A stretch of DNA of 64,000 nucleotides from Burkholderia cenocepacia (GCF_900446215.1 NZ_UAQZ01000002.1:124001-188000); one strand, 5' to 3'. Counted from the first letter of the stretch, positions 38,941 through 48,129 are shown. Numbers and translations: made by a program. The notes: generated by a model from the sequence alone, not told the origin.

Positions 38941-40794
38941 TCATTCCACCGCGGCGAGTTCGTCGCTGCTGACGCTGATCGCCGCGTGCGCCATCGCGGC
39001 GATCACGGCCGCGTGCTGGTCGACGACGGGCAGCACATTCGCGAAGTAGTAGCGCGCGCTTTTCAGCTTGCCGCGATAGAACGCGAGTTCGGCCGGTGCA
39101 TCGGCCGTCTCCGGCGCATCGAGCCGGCGCGCGGCGATCGTCGCCGATTCGAGCAGCACCCACGCCGACGTGACCACGCCGAACATCTCCAGGAAGCGCG
39201 TGTAGAACTGGCTGCTGCGATGCGTGTGGCCGTCCTGCACGTCGCGCGCGATGTCGTCGAGCGCGGCGGCGATGCGGTCGGCGCCCGCGCGCAGCGCATC
39301 GAACAGCGGCCGCAATTCCGCATGCGTGGCGGTGTGATGCTGCTGCGCGAGGAACGCGTCGAGTTCGTCGCGGTAGTACTGGATCAGCCGCGAATGACGG
39401 CCGAAGCCGAGCTTGTCGCGCACGAGATCCTGCGCCTGGATGTAGTTCGTGCCTTCCCAGATCGACAGGATTTTCACGTCGCGCGCGTTCTGCTCGACGG
39501 GGCTCGCATCGGTATAGCCGAGCCCGCCGTGCACCTGGATCGCCGTTTCGCAGATGCGCCACGCCTGGTCGGAGATGAACGCCTTGCAGATCGGCGTCAG
39601 CAGCAGTTGCAGCTTGCGATGGCGTTCGATCTCGGCCGGGTCGGCGTCGGGCGTCGCCTCGAGCATCGCCGCGCGCGTCGCGGTCGCCGCGAGCTTGCCG
39701 AGCAGGCCGCGGCAGCCGTCGACGCGGCTTTTCATGTCGACCAGCATGCGCTGCACGTCCGCGTGCTCGACGATCGCGACGCGCGCGGCATTGGTGTTCG
39801 ACGCGCGCTCGATCGGCCGGCCCTGCAGCCGGCGGCCCGCATACTCGACCGCGTGCAGGTACGCGCTCGACGCGACGCCGACGCCGAACATCCCGGTGCT
39901 CATCCGCGCCTGGTTCATCAGCGGCATCAGCTGCAGCAGGCCGACGTTGCGCCGGCCGCCGAGCAGCCAGCCTTTCGTCGTGCCGTTCGCGCCGAATACC
40001 AGATGCGTGTTCGCGCAGCCCTTCAGCCCCATCTTGCGCGGCAGGCCGATGCAGTCGACATGGTTCGGCTGCAGCTCGCCGGTTTCGTCGTCCGGCCAGA
40101 AGCGCGGCACGACGAGGCACGACAGCGAGAACGAATCCGGCGACGCGGTATCGATGCGCCCGAGCACGAAATACAGCGTGTTTTCCGTCAGTTCGTGCAT
40201 GCCGGCCGAGATGTAGACCTTCTCGCCGTCGATCGCGTAGACGTCGCGTTCGAGCGGTGTCGCGCGCAGCGCCACGGCGGTGAGGTCGGTGCCGGCCTGC
40301 GGTTCGGTCGCGCAGAAGCACGCGTCCCAGCGGTACGCTTCGAGCGGCGCAATCAGCGCCTTCTGGTGCGGCGTGCCGTGCATCTGCAGCAGCTTGATCG
40401 CGGGGCGCGTGAAGCCGCCGTAGGTCATGAAAGACGGATTCGCGCCCATGAACATCTCGTAGATCATCTGCGTGACGATCGGCGGCAGCCCGTGCGCGGT
40501 GCCGAACAGCGTGTTCGACCATTCGTCGCGAAAGCGCGCCCACAGCGCGTGGAAATGCGACGGAATCCGGACCTGGCCGTCGTCGAGCAGCGTGCAGCCC
40601 TCGACGTCGGCCTGCTGATAGCTGCGGCCGAGGTCGAGCGCGAAGTCGCGCGCGCGTTCGAGCAGCGCGTCGATCGATGCACGATCGTGCGTGCCGTACA
40701 GGCCGTGCTCCGCCAGGAACCGCTTGTCGGCCTCGAACAGTTCCCACAGAAAGAAGCGCAGCTCGCGCAGGCTCACCTTGTATGCGCTCATCAT
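38941..40794 (-). CDS. afcE: Acyl-CoA dehydrogenase (long type)
   Basis: Introduces a C2=C3 double bond into an acyl thioester using FAD. At 617 residues it is the long FadE/DMSP-type form with an extra C-terminal domain (from about residue 475). Key motifs are CFCATEPQAGTDL, GEKVYISAG, and the catalytic Glu447 in IWEGTNYIQAQD; VHGGLGYTD is present too. The start overlaps the previous stop (ATGA). An alternative ATG is one codon in. From recalled studies this gene is afcE: its loss gives shiny colonies and weaker biofilm and virulence. Confidence 0.92.
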   Translation of the reverse strand: MMSAYKVSLRELRFFLWELFEADKRFLAEHGLYGTHDRASIDALLERARDFALDLGRSYQQADVEGCTLLDDGQVRIPSHFHALWARFRDEWSNTLFGTAHGLPPIVTQMIYEMFMGANPSFMTYGGFTRPAIKLLQMHGTPHQKALIAPLEAYRWDACFCATEPQAGTDLTAVALRATPLERDVYAIDGEKVYISAGMHELTENTLYFVLGRIDTASPDSFSLSCLVVPRFWPDDETGELQPNHVDCIGLPRKMGLKGCANTHLVFGANGTTKGWLLGGRRNVGLLQLMPLMNQARMSTGMFGVGVASSAYLHAVEYAGRRLQGRPIERASNTNAARVAIVEHADVQRMLVDMKSRVDGCRGLLGKLAATATRAAMLEATPDADPAEIERHRKLQLLLTPICKAFISDQAWRICETAIQVHGGLGYTDASPVEQNARDVKILSIWEGTNYIQAQDLVRDKLGFGRHSRLIQYYRDELDAFLAQQHHTATHAELRPLFDALRAGADRIAAALDDIARDVQDGHTHRSSQFYTRFLEMFGVVTSAWVLLESATIAARRLDAPETADAPAELAFYRGKLKSARYYFANVLPVVDQHAAVIAAMAHAAISVSSDELAAVE

Positions 40795-41882
40795 GCGTCT
40801 CCTTCGATGTCGAGCGCGGCGTCGAGGCCGCCGGCCAGGTCGACCACGGCGGCGGCGGCCCCGCCATGCAGCGCCGCGTCCCAGACGAGCACCGTGCGGC
40901 GCTCGCCTTCGTCGAGCGCGCCCGCGAGCCGGATCAGCGCGGCGGCCGATTCGGCCGACGACAGATGGCCCGAGCCGTCGTGCTGGATACGTGCGCCGAC
41001 CGGAATCGACGCGGCGTCGGCCACACGCGCCGCGAAACCGGGATCGAAGCCGGGCGGCACGCACCAGTCGATCTGGTTCGCACGCAGGTTCGCCTGCTCG
41101 AGCGCGCGGCGGATCGCGCGGGCCGCGACCGGCGCGAGCGTGTCGCGCAGCGCGGCCGGCGCATCGGCCCACGGGTCCGTGACCGACGGCCCGAATTCGA
41201 GCGCGACGGCGCGCACGCCGCCCCACGCAGCCGGCTCCGGCGCGGGGCCCGCGCGCGATACGAGCAATGCGGCGGCCGCGTCGCCGTAGCCGACCAGGTC
41301 GCCGAACTGGCGGAAGAACGGGTAGAGCCACTTGTCGCTGAGGATCACGAGCGCCTGGTCGCCCTCGTCGAGCAGCCCGTCGAGCAGCATCAGCGCCGAA
41401 TACCAGCCGAGCGTGCCGTTCTGGCCGAGCGCGAACGGCGTCACGCGCTGCAGCCCGAGTTCGTACTGCATGCGGCCGACGACCGAGTCGCCGATCCCTT
41501 CGTTGAGCGCGCAGCTCGCGACGATCACGTGCGTGGTGCGCGCCAGCGCGCCGGAGCCGAGCTGGTCGCGCAGGTCGAGCGCCGCGTCGGCGGCGAGGTC
41601 GGCGAGGCTGCGCCCGGGCGGCGCGACGCGCAGCGCGGGCCGGCCGCCGGGCGCGAGGCGCGTGCCTTCGTCGGGCGTCAGCGCGCCCATGCCGCGCGGC
41701 CGCGCAAAGCGCGCCTGCGGCAGCAACAGGTGCCGGTAGCCGGGGTGGCGCTCCTGCGCCTGGATCGCGCTGAACACGACGGCGGGCGGCAGCACCACGA
41801 CGCCGCCGGACAACGCGAGCGTACCGGGCGCGGCGATGCGCGGCGCGCCGATACAGGTTTCATCGAGCGTCGACAGGGTCAT
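40791..41882 (-). CDS. KAS III-like thiolase-fold protein lacking the catalytic triad
   Basis: A 363-residue protein with the FabH/KAS III layout (NGTLGWYSALMLL in place of the nucleophile loop, GYGDAAAALLVSR as the dimer strand, GSGHLSSAES as the third-residue loop). At the aligned active-site positions Cys is Thr157, His is Pro277 and Asn is His306, so thiolytic condensation is not expected. It may be a structural partner of the active KAS III, or have a new role. The start overlaps the AMP-ligase stop by 4 bp. Confidence 0.8.
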   Translation of the reverse strand: MTLSTLDETCIGAPRIAAPGTLALSGGVVVLPPAVVFSAIQAQERHPGYRHLLLPQARFARPRGMGALTPDEGTRLAPGGRPALRVAPPGRSLADLAADAALDLRDQLGSGALARTTHVIVASCALNEGIGDSVVGRMQYELGLQRVTPFALGQNGTLGWYSALMLLDGLLDEGDQALVILSDKWLYPFFRQFGDLVGYGDAAAALLVSRAGPAPEPAAWGGVRAVALEFGPSVTDPWADAPAALRDTLAPVAARAIRRALEQANLRANQIDWCVPPGFDPGFAARVADAASIPVGARIQHDGSGHLSSAESAAALIRLAGALDEGERRTVLVWDAALHGGAAAAVVDLAGGLDAALDIEGDA

Positions 41883-43462
41883 GCGGCGGTCTCCTCGAGG
41901 TTCGGGCGCGCGAACGCGTCGCGATACTGCGCTTTCAGCGCCGGTCGGTCGATCTTGCCGTTCGGGTTGCGCGGCAACGCCGGCAGCGGCTCGACGACGA
42001 GCGGGTTCATGTAGGTGGGCAACGCATCGCGGCACGCGCGGGCGATGTCGGCGCGGCACGCGTCGGCGTCGAGCGTCGATACGACGCATGCGGCGATCGC
42101 TTCTCCGAGTGCGGGATGCGGGACGCTGAACACCGCGGCCTCGCGGATGTGCGGCAGCGCGAACAGCACGTCCTCGACCTCGGTCGGGCTCACGCGATAG
42201 CCGGACGTCTTGATCATGTCGTCGCCGCGTGCGACGAAGTACAGGTAGCCGTCCGCGTCGCGTCGCACGATGTCGCCCGACCACACGGCGACGTCCGGGC
42301 GCGGAATCTCGCCGTGCCGACGCGGCAGCGGACGAAAGCGCTGCGCGGTCAGCTCGGGCCGGTTCCAGTAGCCGAGCGTGACGAACGCGCCGCGATGCAC
42401 GAGTTCGCCGGGTTCGTCGGCCGCGCATTCGCTGCCGTCCGCGCGCAGCACGAGGATCTCCGCGTTCGGCACGGCCTTGCCGATCGACGTCGGGCGCAGC
42501 GCCGCGTCGGCCGGCGCCAGGTAGGTCGAGCGGAATGCCTCGGTCAGCCCGTACATCAGGTACGGCGAAGCTTGCGTGAACAGCGCCTGCAGGCGGTGCA
42601 GCAGCGGCGTCGCGAGATGGCCGCCGGTGTTCGCGAAGCGGCGGAGCCGCGTGCGCGCGGTGTCGCTCCAGCCGGCCGACGCGATCTGCATCCACAGCGG
42701 CGGCACGCCGGTGATCGACGTGACGCCGAACGCGTCGCAATGGCGCGGCACTTCGGCCGGCTGCAGGAAGTCGAGCGGCGTGTAGCATGCGCCGGACGCC
42801 AGCGCGGTCGTGAGCTGGCTCAGGCCCGCATCGAAGCTGAGCGGCAGCACGCCGAGCACGACGTCGTCGGCGGCGAGCCGCTGGTACGCGGCGACACTGA
42901 ATGCGCCCGACACCAGGTTGCGGTGCGATACGACGACGCCCTTCGGCTTGCCGGTGGAGCCGGACGTGTAGAGCAGCGCGGCCGGATCGTCGTCGACCGG
43001 CCGGCCGGCGGGGGCCGCTGCCGACGCCGGCGTGTCGGTGGCCGGCGAATCGATCGCATCGGCCAGTTCCTCGATCAGCAGCGTGCGCGCGCCGACGAGC
43101 GCGGCGAGCGCCGGCAGGCGCTTGAGCCGTTGCGCGCCGGTCACGAACAGCGCGGCGCCGCTGTCGGCGACGATGTGTTCGATCTGCGCTTCCTTCAACT
43201 GTGGATTGACCGGCACGAAGATCGCGCCGAGTGCATTGGCCGCGAGCATCGCGACCACGGTTTCGATGCGCTTCGGCGCGTAGATCGCGACGCGTTCGCC
43301 GGGCTGCACGCCGCGCGCCGCGAGCGCGGCGGCGGCGCGGCGGACCGCGCGGGCGAGCTGGTCGTAAGTCAGGGTGCCGCCGCCGTCGGCATACGCCGGA
43401 TGATGCGGCCAGCGCTCGGCGCCGTGTTCGAGCAGGTCGGCGATGCTGATCAATGCGTTCAT
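41879..43462 (-). CDS. AMP-dependent acyl/aryl-CoA ligase
   Basis: A 527-residue ANL-superfamily enzyme that activates a carboxylic acid with ATP and passes it to CoA or a carrier. The P-loop LLYTSGSTGKPKGVVVSH (around residue 170), the A5 motif YLMYGLTEAF, and the C-terminal DMIKTSGYRVSPTEVEDVL and PNGKIDR motifs are all intact. It lacks the FAAL-specific insertion and differs from the FAAL at 53495, so the cluster has two distinct activators. It overlaps the next gene. Confidence 0.92.
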   Translation of the reverse strand: MNALISIADLLEHGAERWPHHPAYADGGGTLTYDQLARAVRRAAAALAARGVQPGERVAIYAPKRIETVVAMLAANALGAIFVPVNPQLKEAQIEHIVADSGAALFVTGAQRLKRLPALAALVGARTLLIEELADAIDSPATDTPASAAAPAGRPVDDDPAALLYTSGSTGKPKGVVVSHRNLVSGAFSVAAYQRLAADDVVLGVLPLSFDAGLSQLTTALASGACYTPLDFLQPAEVPRHCDAFGVTSITGVPPLWMQIASAGWSDTARTRLRRFANTGGHLATPLLHRLQALFTQASPYLMYGLTEAFRSTYLAPADAALRPTSIGKAVPNAEILVLRADGSECAADEPGELVHRGAFVTLGYWNRPELTAQRFRPLPRRHGEIPRPDVAVWSGDIVRRDADGYLYFVARGDDMIKTSGYRVSPTEVEDVLFALPHIREAAVFSVPHPALGEAIAACVVSTLDADACRADIARACRDALPTYMNPLVVEPLPALPRNPNGKIDRPALKAQYRDAFARPNLEETAA

Positions 43463-43478
43463 GATCGGCTCCTCGGGT

Positions 43479-44654
43479 TCAGGCCGGCCGCACGTACACG
43501 TGCGCGGCTTCGTGGGACAGGAAATGTGCCATCGAGTACGTGCGGTGATACGCGCCGCAGCGTTCGAACACCGCGATGTCGCCGACCTGCGGCGGCGCGC
43601 CCGCGTCGTCGCGGCCGATCACATCCGCGCGGCTGCAGGTGCTGCCGACGTAGAGCGTCGGCACGCCGCGCGACGGCGGCGCGGGCATGCGGCGCACGAG
43701 CGACGGCGCGGCCAGGCGGCGCATCACCGATTCGGTCTGCGCGAGCAGGAACGCATGCGACAGGCCGCCGTCGCAGACGGCGATCGTGCGGTCCTGCCAC
43801 GTCTTGACCGCGACGACGCGCGTCGCGAACACGCCCGCATCGGCGAAGATCGCGCGGCCCGATTCGTGCGCGAGCGAATACCGGCCGGCCAGCGGCGCGA
43901 GCGCGGCGGCATAGCGTTCGAACGCGGCATCGCCCGGGTGATCGTCGGCAAATCCGCCGCCGAGGCTCAACGAACCGAGCGGTGCGCCGTTGGCGGGCGC
44001 GAGATCGCGGGCCAGCGCCGCGAGCCGCTCGGGCAGCACGAGCGTGTCGGGCTGCGTCGGGTCCTGGCGGATGAACGAATGCGGGCCGGAGAACACGTGC
44101 AGCCCGGCCACCGGCAGGCCGGCGGCGGCGAGCGTGCGCACCGCGTCGTGCGCCTCGTTCGGCGTCATCCCGAAGTGGTCGTGCCACTGCGCGCGGGCGT
44201 GAACGCCTGCCAGCGCGCCGGCATTCACGCGCAGCAGGACGGCGCCCGGCGTGCTGCCGCCGGCCGCCGCTTCGCGGGCGAGCGGCACGAAACGGGCGAC
44301 CGCGTCGGGGTTGTCGAGCACGAAATGGCAGCGCGACGCGAGCCCGGCACGCATGAACATCTCGTCCATCGACGGATTGTTCAGGTAGCGCGCCGTCTTG
44401 ATTCGGCCAATCACCGCGTCGAGTTCGCCGCGGCTCGCGAGTTCGACGCCGTCCTCGTACGCATGCGCGCAGCGCGCGAGCATGTCCTGGTTCGGGTTCG
44501 CCTTCAGCGACACGATCAGCCGCGTGCCGAGGCGCGCCTTCAGCGACCGGTAGCGGGCGATCGCGACCTCCGGCTCGTACACGTAGCACGGCGTGCGCAG
44601 ATCGGCGATCCACGCGTGATCGCCGGCGGATGGAAGCGGGCGCTCAGGCGTCAT
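43479..44654 (-). CDS. PLP-dependent decarboxylase (ornithine/diaminopimelate type)
   Basis: A 391-residue fold-type III enzyme. Lys51 in LIVSLKANPNQ forms the PLP Schiff base. The phosphate-binding SLGGGFADDHPGD region, HVFSGPHSF and the Cys of GSTCSRADVIG (the DAP/ornithine-type catalytic cysteine at the dimer interface) are present. It starts with MTPERPLPSAG and overlaps the KAS III stop by 11 bp. It would decarboxylate an amino acid or amino-acyl intermediate, giving the cluster its likely nitrogen source. Confidence 0.9.
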   Translation of the reverse strand: MTPERPLPSAGDHAWIADLRTPCYVYEPEVAIARYRSLKARLGTRLIVSLKANPNQDMLARCAHAYEDGVELASRGELDAVIGRIKTARYLNNPSMDEMFMRAGLASRCHFVLDNPDAVARFVPLAREAAAGGSTPGAVLLRVNAGALAGVHARAQWHDHFGMTPNEAHDAVRTLAAAGLPVAGLHVFSGPHSFIRQDPTQPDTLVLPERLAALARDLAPANGAPLGSLSLGGGFADDHPGDAAFERYAAALAPLAGRYSLAHESGRAIFADAGVFATRVVAVKTWQDRTIAVCDGGLSHAFLLAQTESVMRRLAAPSLVRRMPAPPSRGVPTLYVGSTCSRADVIGRDDAGAPPQVGDIAVFERCGAYHRTYSMAHFLSHEAAHVYVRPA

Positions 44655-45627
44655 GGCGGCCCACCGGATGGAGCGTGGCGGCCGCATACGCGCCGCAGTT
44701 CGACTGCATCACGCCGAGCACGCGCTTGCCGTGCGCGACCGCGTCGAGCCCGACGTCGGCCAGGTTGATCGGAAAATCCGAACAGCACGCGTGGCCGCGC
44801 GCATGGATGTTGTCCGCATACAGCCGCTCGGCCGGCACGCGCATCGCGCGGCACAGCGCGTTCCAGCCGGGCAGGTCGGCATTGTGCGGCAGCACGAGGT
44901 CGTACGCGTCGAGCGCATGCGGCTCGAGCGCGACGGCCGCGTCGATCGCGCGGCGCGTGTACGGCCACTCCATCATGATCAGGTCGGCCTCGTTCGCGGC
45001 GACGGTGTCCGACCCGCGATGCCATTTCGCGTGCGTCTCGATCGCGATGCCGCCGAGCCGGTTCTTCGTGCTGTTGCGCGCGATCAGCATCGCGGCCGCG
45101 CCGTCGCACTGCACGCCCGTCATCTGCCGCATCCGGTAATCCTCGCCGTACACGCGGTCGGACGACACGACGAGCGCCGCGTCGAGCTGCGGATGGCGGC
45201 ACATCAGCGCGCGCACGGTCTCGATGCCGGCCGCGACCGACACGCAGTTCAGTTGCGCGACGGAGCCGAGCCACAGCGGCTCGATGCCGAATTGCGCGGC
45301 CACTTCGTGCGGCAGGCTGCGCGGCGCGGGCGGCACGCTGAATTGCTGCGTGTGGACGTGCACGATCGCACCGACGTCGGACGGATGCACGCGCGCGGTG
45401 TCGAGCAGCCGGCCGACCGCCGCGATCGCGAGATCGGTCTCGCTCGTGTCGAGCGCCATGTGGAAATAGCGGCTGCCCGACTGCGCGATCGCGGCCGCCC
45501 GCTGCGCCGGATAGTCGCGTTCGGCGGCCCAGGCCTCGATATCGACGGGCGGGCCCGGCAGCTCGTAGGCCACCGCGTCGATGCCGATCCAGAAATCGCG
45601 TGACGCTTGGGAGGAGGTCGTCGTCAT
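44644..45627 (-). CDS. KAS III-like ketosynthase/acyltransferase
   Basis: A 327-residue thiolase-fold enzyme. Cys128 (SVAQLNCVSVAAG) and His248 (DLVLPHNADL) are conserved. The usual third-position Asn is His279 (RGHACCSD), and Asp284 is near, a variation seen in KAS III relatives that transfer acyl groups instead of forming C-C bonds. It is the only one of the three KAS III-like proteins here with a nearly full active site. GGAGG precedes the ATG. It probably condenses or transfers the acyl group from the ACP. Confidence 0.88.
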   Translation of the reverse strand: MTTTSSQASRDFWIGIDAVAYELPGPPVDIEAWAAERDYPAQRAAAIAQSGSRYFHMALDTSETDLAIAAVGRLLDTARVHPSDVGAIVHVHTQQFSVPPAPRSLPHEVAAQFGIEPLWLGSVAQLNCVSVAAGIETVRALMCRHPQLDAALVVSSDRVYGEDYRMRQMTGVQCDGAAAMLIARNSTKNRLGGIAIETHAKWHRGSDTVAANEADLIMMEWPYTRRAIDAAVALEPHALDAYDLVLPHNADLPGWNALCRAMRVPAERLYADNIHARGHACCSDFPINLADVGLDAVAHGKRVLGVMQSNCGAYAAATLHPVGRHDA

Positions 45628-45630
45628 GGT

Positions 45631-46614
45631 TCAGTTGAGCGGCATCGCCGCGTAGTCGAGGACGTCGAGCTTTTCGAAGGTCGCCTGCACGGTCGGCGTG
45701 AGCAGCCCCATCTCGCGGATCGTCGGCACCAGGCGCCGGAAGATCGAGCGGCGGATCGAGCTCGACACCGGCGATTCGCGCACCATCGCGCTGCATTCGC
45801 GCCTGGACAGACCCATCGGTTCCCAGATGTCGTCCGCGCACAGGTGCTCGTACAGCACGGCCGCGCCTTCGCAGATGAACTCCTCGCGCTCGCGCAGTTC
45901 GTGCGAACTCATCTCCGCGTACACGCGGCACAGCGTGATCCGGCCGACCGCGAAGTGGCGTGCTTCGTCGCGCTGGATTCGCAGGAACAGGTCCTTGATG
46001 AACGGATCGGTGCTGTACGCGACGACGCTCTGGAAGATCGACAGCGCGATGCCCTCGACCAGCACCTGCATCCCGAGGTTCGTCATGTCGAGCGCGCTGC
46101 TCGTGATCGTGTCGTGCAGCAGCCCCTTCAGCGAGCGGCTCATCGGGTAGCTGACGTCGAGCTTCTCGTTGACGAGCTTCGCGTAGGCCTCGACGTGGCG
46201 CGCTTCGTCCATCATCTGCGCGGCTGCGCACAACCGCGCGCTCAGACCATTCTCGGCCGACGCGAGCTTCGACGCACAGATCAGCGCGGCCTGCTCGCCA
46301 TGCAGGATCTGCGACAACAGCCAGCCCTGCGCGTGATGGCGCACCTCGCGCTTGTCCGCGTCGGCCAGCTTGCCCCACAGCTCGGTGCCGTAGATCAAGA
46401 GTGTCGGATCGGGCATGCCGAGCGGGTTCGCCGGGTCGAGGTCGTGGCGCCAGTCGACGTCGGTCGCGACGTCCCACTGCGCGGCCTTCGCCTTCTCGTA
46501 CAGCCGGTTCAGCGCCTCTTCGCGCAGTGCGTAGTCGTTCGACATCAGCGCGTCGACGGGCATCGACCAGCGGATATCGGCCGTGTCCTGCATCACGGTA
46601 AGCGTGTCATTCAT
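45631..46614 (-). CDS. Ferritin-like diiron protein (oxygenase)
   Basis: A 327-residue helical protein with two EXXH motifs, DEARH at 136-140 and again at 216-220 (RDEARH), plus metal Glu candidates Glu107 (LHGEQAA) and Glu188 (LVEGIA). This is the four-helix diiron carboxylate set of the R2-like/acyl-ACP desaturase superfamily. Sequence motifs differ from AurF-type N-oxygenases. It lies 3 bp after a KAS III start-proximal stop in a tightly packed operon. Likely role: hydroxylation, desaturation or N-oxygenation of an acyl intermediate. Confidence 0.85.
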   Translation of the reverse strand: MNDTLTVMQDTADIRWSMPVDALMSNDYALREEALNRLYEKAKAAQWDVATDVDWRHDLDPANPLGMPDPTLLIYGTELWGKLADADKREVRHHAQGWLLSQILHGEQAALICASKLASAENGLSARLCAAAQMMDEARHVEAYAKLVNEKLDVSYPMSRSLKGLLHDTITSSALDMTNLGMQVLVEGIALSIFQSVVAYSTDPFIKDLFLRIQRDEARHFAVGRITLCRVYAEMSSHELREREEFICEGAAVLYEHLCADDIWEPMGLSRRECSAMVRESPVSSSIRRSIFRRLVPTIREMGLLTPTVQATFEKLDVLDYAAMPLN

Positions 46615-46615
46615 G

Positions 46616-47245
46616 TCAGGGTCTCCCCGGCCGCGCGGCGGCGCCGGAATGATGGGCGGAATCGGTGAACGGGGCGGCGGCGCGCGACGCGCCCGGGTGC
46701 GGCTCGACGCGGATCGCGAACGACGGCCACGCGCCGCGCAGTTGCGCGTCGAACGCGTCGGCGAGCCGCGCGGGCCAGATCGCGCAGCACACGCGGTTAT
46801 CGCCGGCGAATTCCGCGTCGCGCAGGATGCGGTCGCCGATCCACACGACCGGCGCGCCGCGCGATGCGTCGCGCAATGCTTCGTCGTACAGGTGCACGCC
46901 GAGCAGCACGTGCGGCGCGAGCAGTTCGGCCGGCAGCGCGCCGAAATACGGTGCGCAGACTTCGATGAAGAGCCGCGCATCCGGATGCACGGCGTCGCGA
47001 ATCCGCGCGGTGATTTCTGCGAGGAACGCGAAATACTGCACGTGATCGAGCAGCACGCGGCGCTCGCCGCCGGCCACGTCGTACGTATTGCCCGCGTCGT
47101 ACGCATCGCCGGCCGCTTCCGCGAGCGCGGCGCGTGCGTAATCGGCCGGCGTGTCGAGCGGCATCCGGTACGCGCTGGCCGCGACCGCCACAGGCTGCCG
47201 CGCGTCGCGCTCGATCCGGTACGTGAAGTGAACGGGTCGCACCAT
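46616..47245 (-). CDS. Hypothetical protein, cluster-specific
   Basis: A 209-residue soluble protein (MVRPVHFTYRIERDARQ...). Its Gly/Ala-rich beta-alpha composition and segments such as LLAPHVLLGVHLYDEALR look enzyme-like, but I recognise no family, motif or membrane segment. Its start is 1 bp from the thiolase-like stop and its stop 1 bp from the diiron start, so it is translated with them. It may be a partner of the preceding thiolase-fold protein. Confidence 0.7.
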   Translation of the reverse strand: MVRPVHFTYRIERDARQPVAVAASAYRMPLDTPADYARAALAEAAGDAYDAGNTYDVAGGERRVLLDHVQYFAFLAEITARIRDAVHPDARLFIEVCAPYFGALPAELLAPHVLLGVHLYDEALRDASRGAPVVWIGDRILRDAEFAGDNRVCCAIWPARLADAFDAQLRGAWPSFAIRVEPHPGASRAAAPFTDSAHHSGAAARPGRP

Positions 47246-47246
47246 G

Positions 47247-48122
47247 TCACGCCTCGCCGTCGAGAGAAAACGTCACGTCCGGCGCGAACGCGACGTCGGC
47301 GATCGCGTAATAGCCGTTCAGCGCGAGCGAGCAGACGGCCGCGCGGCGCGGCGTATCGCCGTCGCGGTGCGCGAGCAGCACCGACAGCCACGGGTCGCTG
47401 CCGAACGCATGACCGAACACGCCGTGGCCGTCCGGCAGCAGCGGCGTCTTGCCGACCGACGCGAGCAGCGCGCGGCGCGACGTGGCCGGAAAGAACGGCA
47501 GCGCCGCGTGCAGGCCGGGGCGCGCCGCGCAGAACGTGCGGATGTCGCGGCCGAGCCGCACGACTGCGCTCGCCGGCGGCGCGGCGTCGGCGAGCACCGA
47601 CTGCGCCGGTTCGCGGCCGACGTCGACGAGCAGCGTGCACACGCCGAAGCCCGAGCGCCCCCAGGCGGGGTTGCCGTGCCAGTACGTGTAGCCGTGCACG
47701 TCGATGTCGACGATCTGCAGCAGCAGCGTGCGCGGCCCGGTTTCCGCCGCGGTCGCGAGCGTGCGGCGCAGCACGTAGCCCCAGCCCGCGCATTCGTACG
47801 AGCAGGTCATCCAGTCGGGCGTGTAGTCGTTCGCGCCGGCAAGGGCCTGCGCGAACACGCGATGCTGCGGCGAATCGTTCATCAGCAGCATCGACAGGAT
47901 CGTCGAGCTGACCACGTAGTCGTCCGCGCCGATCGCACCGCACAGCCGCTCGCGTTCGGCGCACGCGAGCGTGCCGATCGCGCGGGCCGTGTCGTCGAGC
48001 GGCACGGCCGCGCCGTCGCGCGACGGCGCGACGCGCCGGTACGCGAGCGCCTGCACGGTCAGCGCGGTCGCCGGGACCGGCTGGACGGCGGGGGCCGCCA
48101 CGGGGGCAAGGGGCGCGAGCAT
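47247..48122 (-). CDS. Divergent thiolase-fold (KAS III-like) protein
   Basis: A 291-residue protein. The segment CSYECAGWGYVLRRTL with Cys111 matches the nucleophile loop of FabH (ACSGFVYAL), followed by a strand RTLLLQIVDI and later GVFGHAFGSDP, matching the FabH third-residue loop with His in place of Asn (His238). The catalytic His loop is not evident and the N-terminal half is short and aberrant. It is most likely a third, degenerated member of the KAS III group here. It starts 8 bp after the ACP stop. Confidence 0.65.
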   Translation of the reverse strand: MLAPLAPVAAPAVQPVPATALTVQALAYRRVAPSRDGAAVPLDDTARAIGTLACAERERLCGAIGADDYVVSSTILSMLLMNDSPQHRVFAQALAGANDYTPDWMTCSYECAGWGYVLRRTLATAAETGPRTLLLQIVDIDVHGYTYWHGNPAWGRSGFGVCTLLVDVGREPAQSVLADAAPPASAVVRLGRDIRTFCAARPGLHAALPFFPATSRRALLASVGKTPLLPDGHGVFGHAFGSDPWLSVLLAHRDGDTPRRAAVCSLALNGYYAIADVAFAPDVTFSLDGEA

Positions 48123-48129
48123 GGTCGGA

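Noticed and set aside
38314..41289. A 991-codon open frame on the plus strand opposite the citrate synthase and acyl-CoA dehydrogenase genes
   Set aside because: No recognisable domain, Arg/Ala/His-rich composition, and it lies antisense to genes with clear family motifs.
45631..46614. AurF-type N-oxygenase
   Set aside because: The two DEARH motifs and their spacing resemble R2-like/desaturase ferritin-like proteins more than AurF, so I describe it only as a diiron protein.
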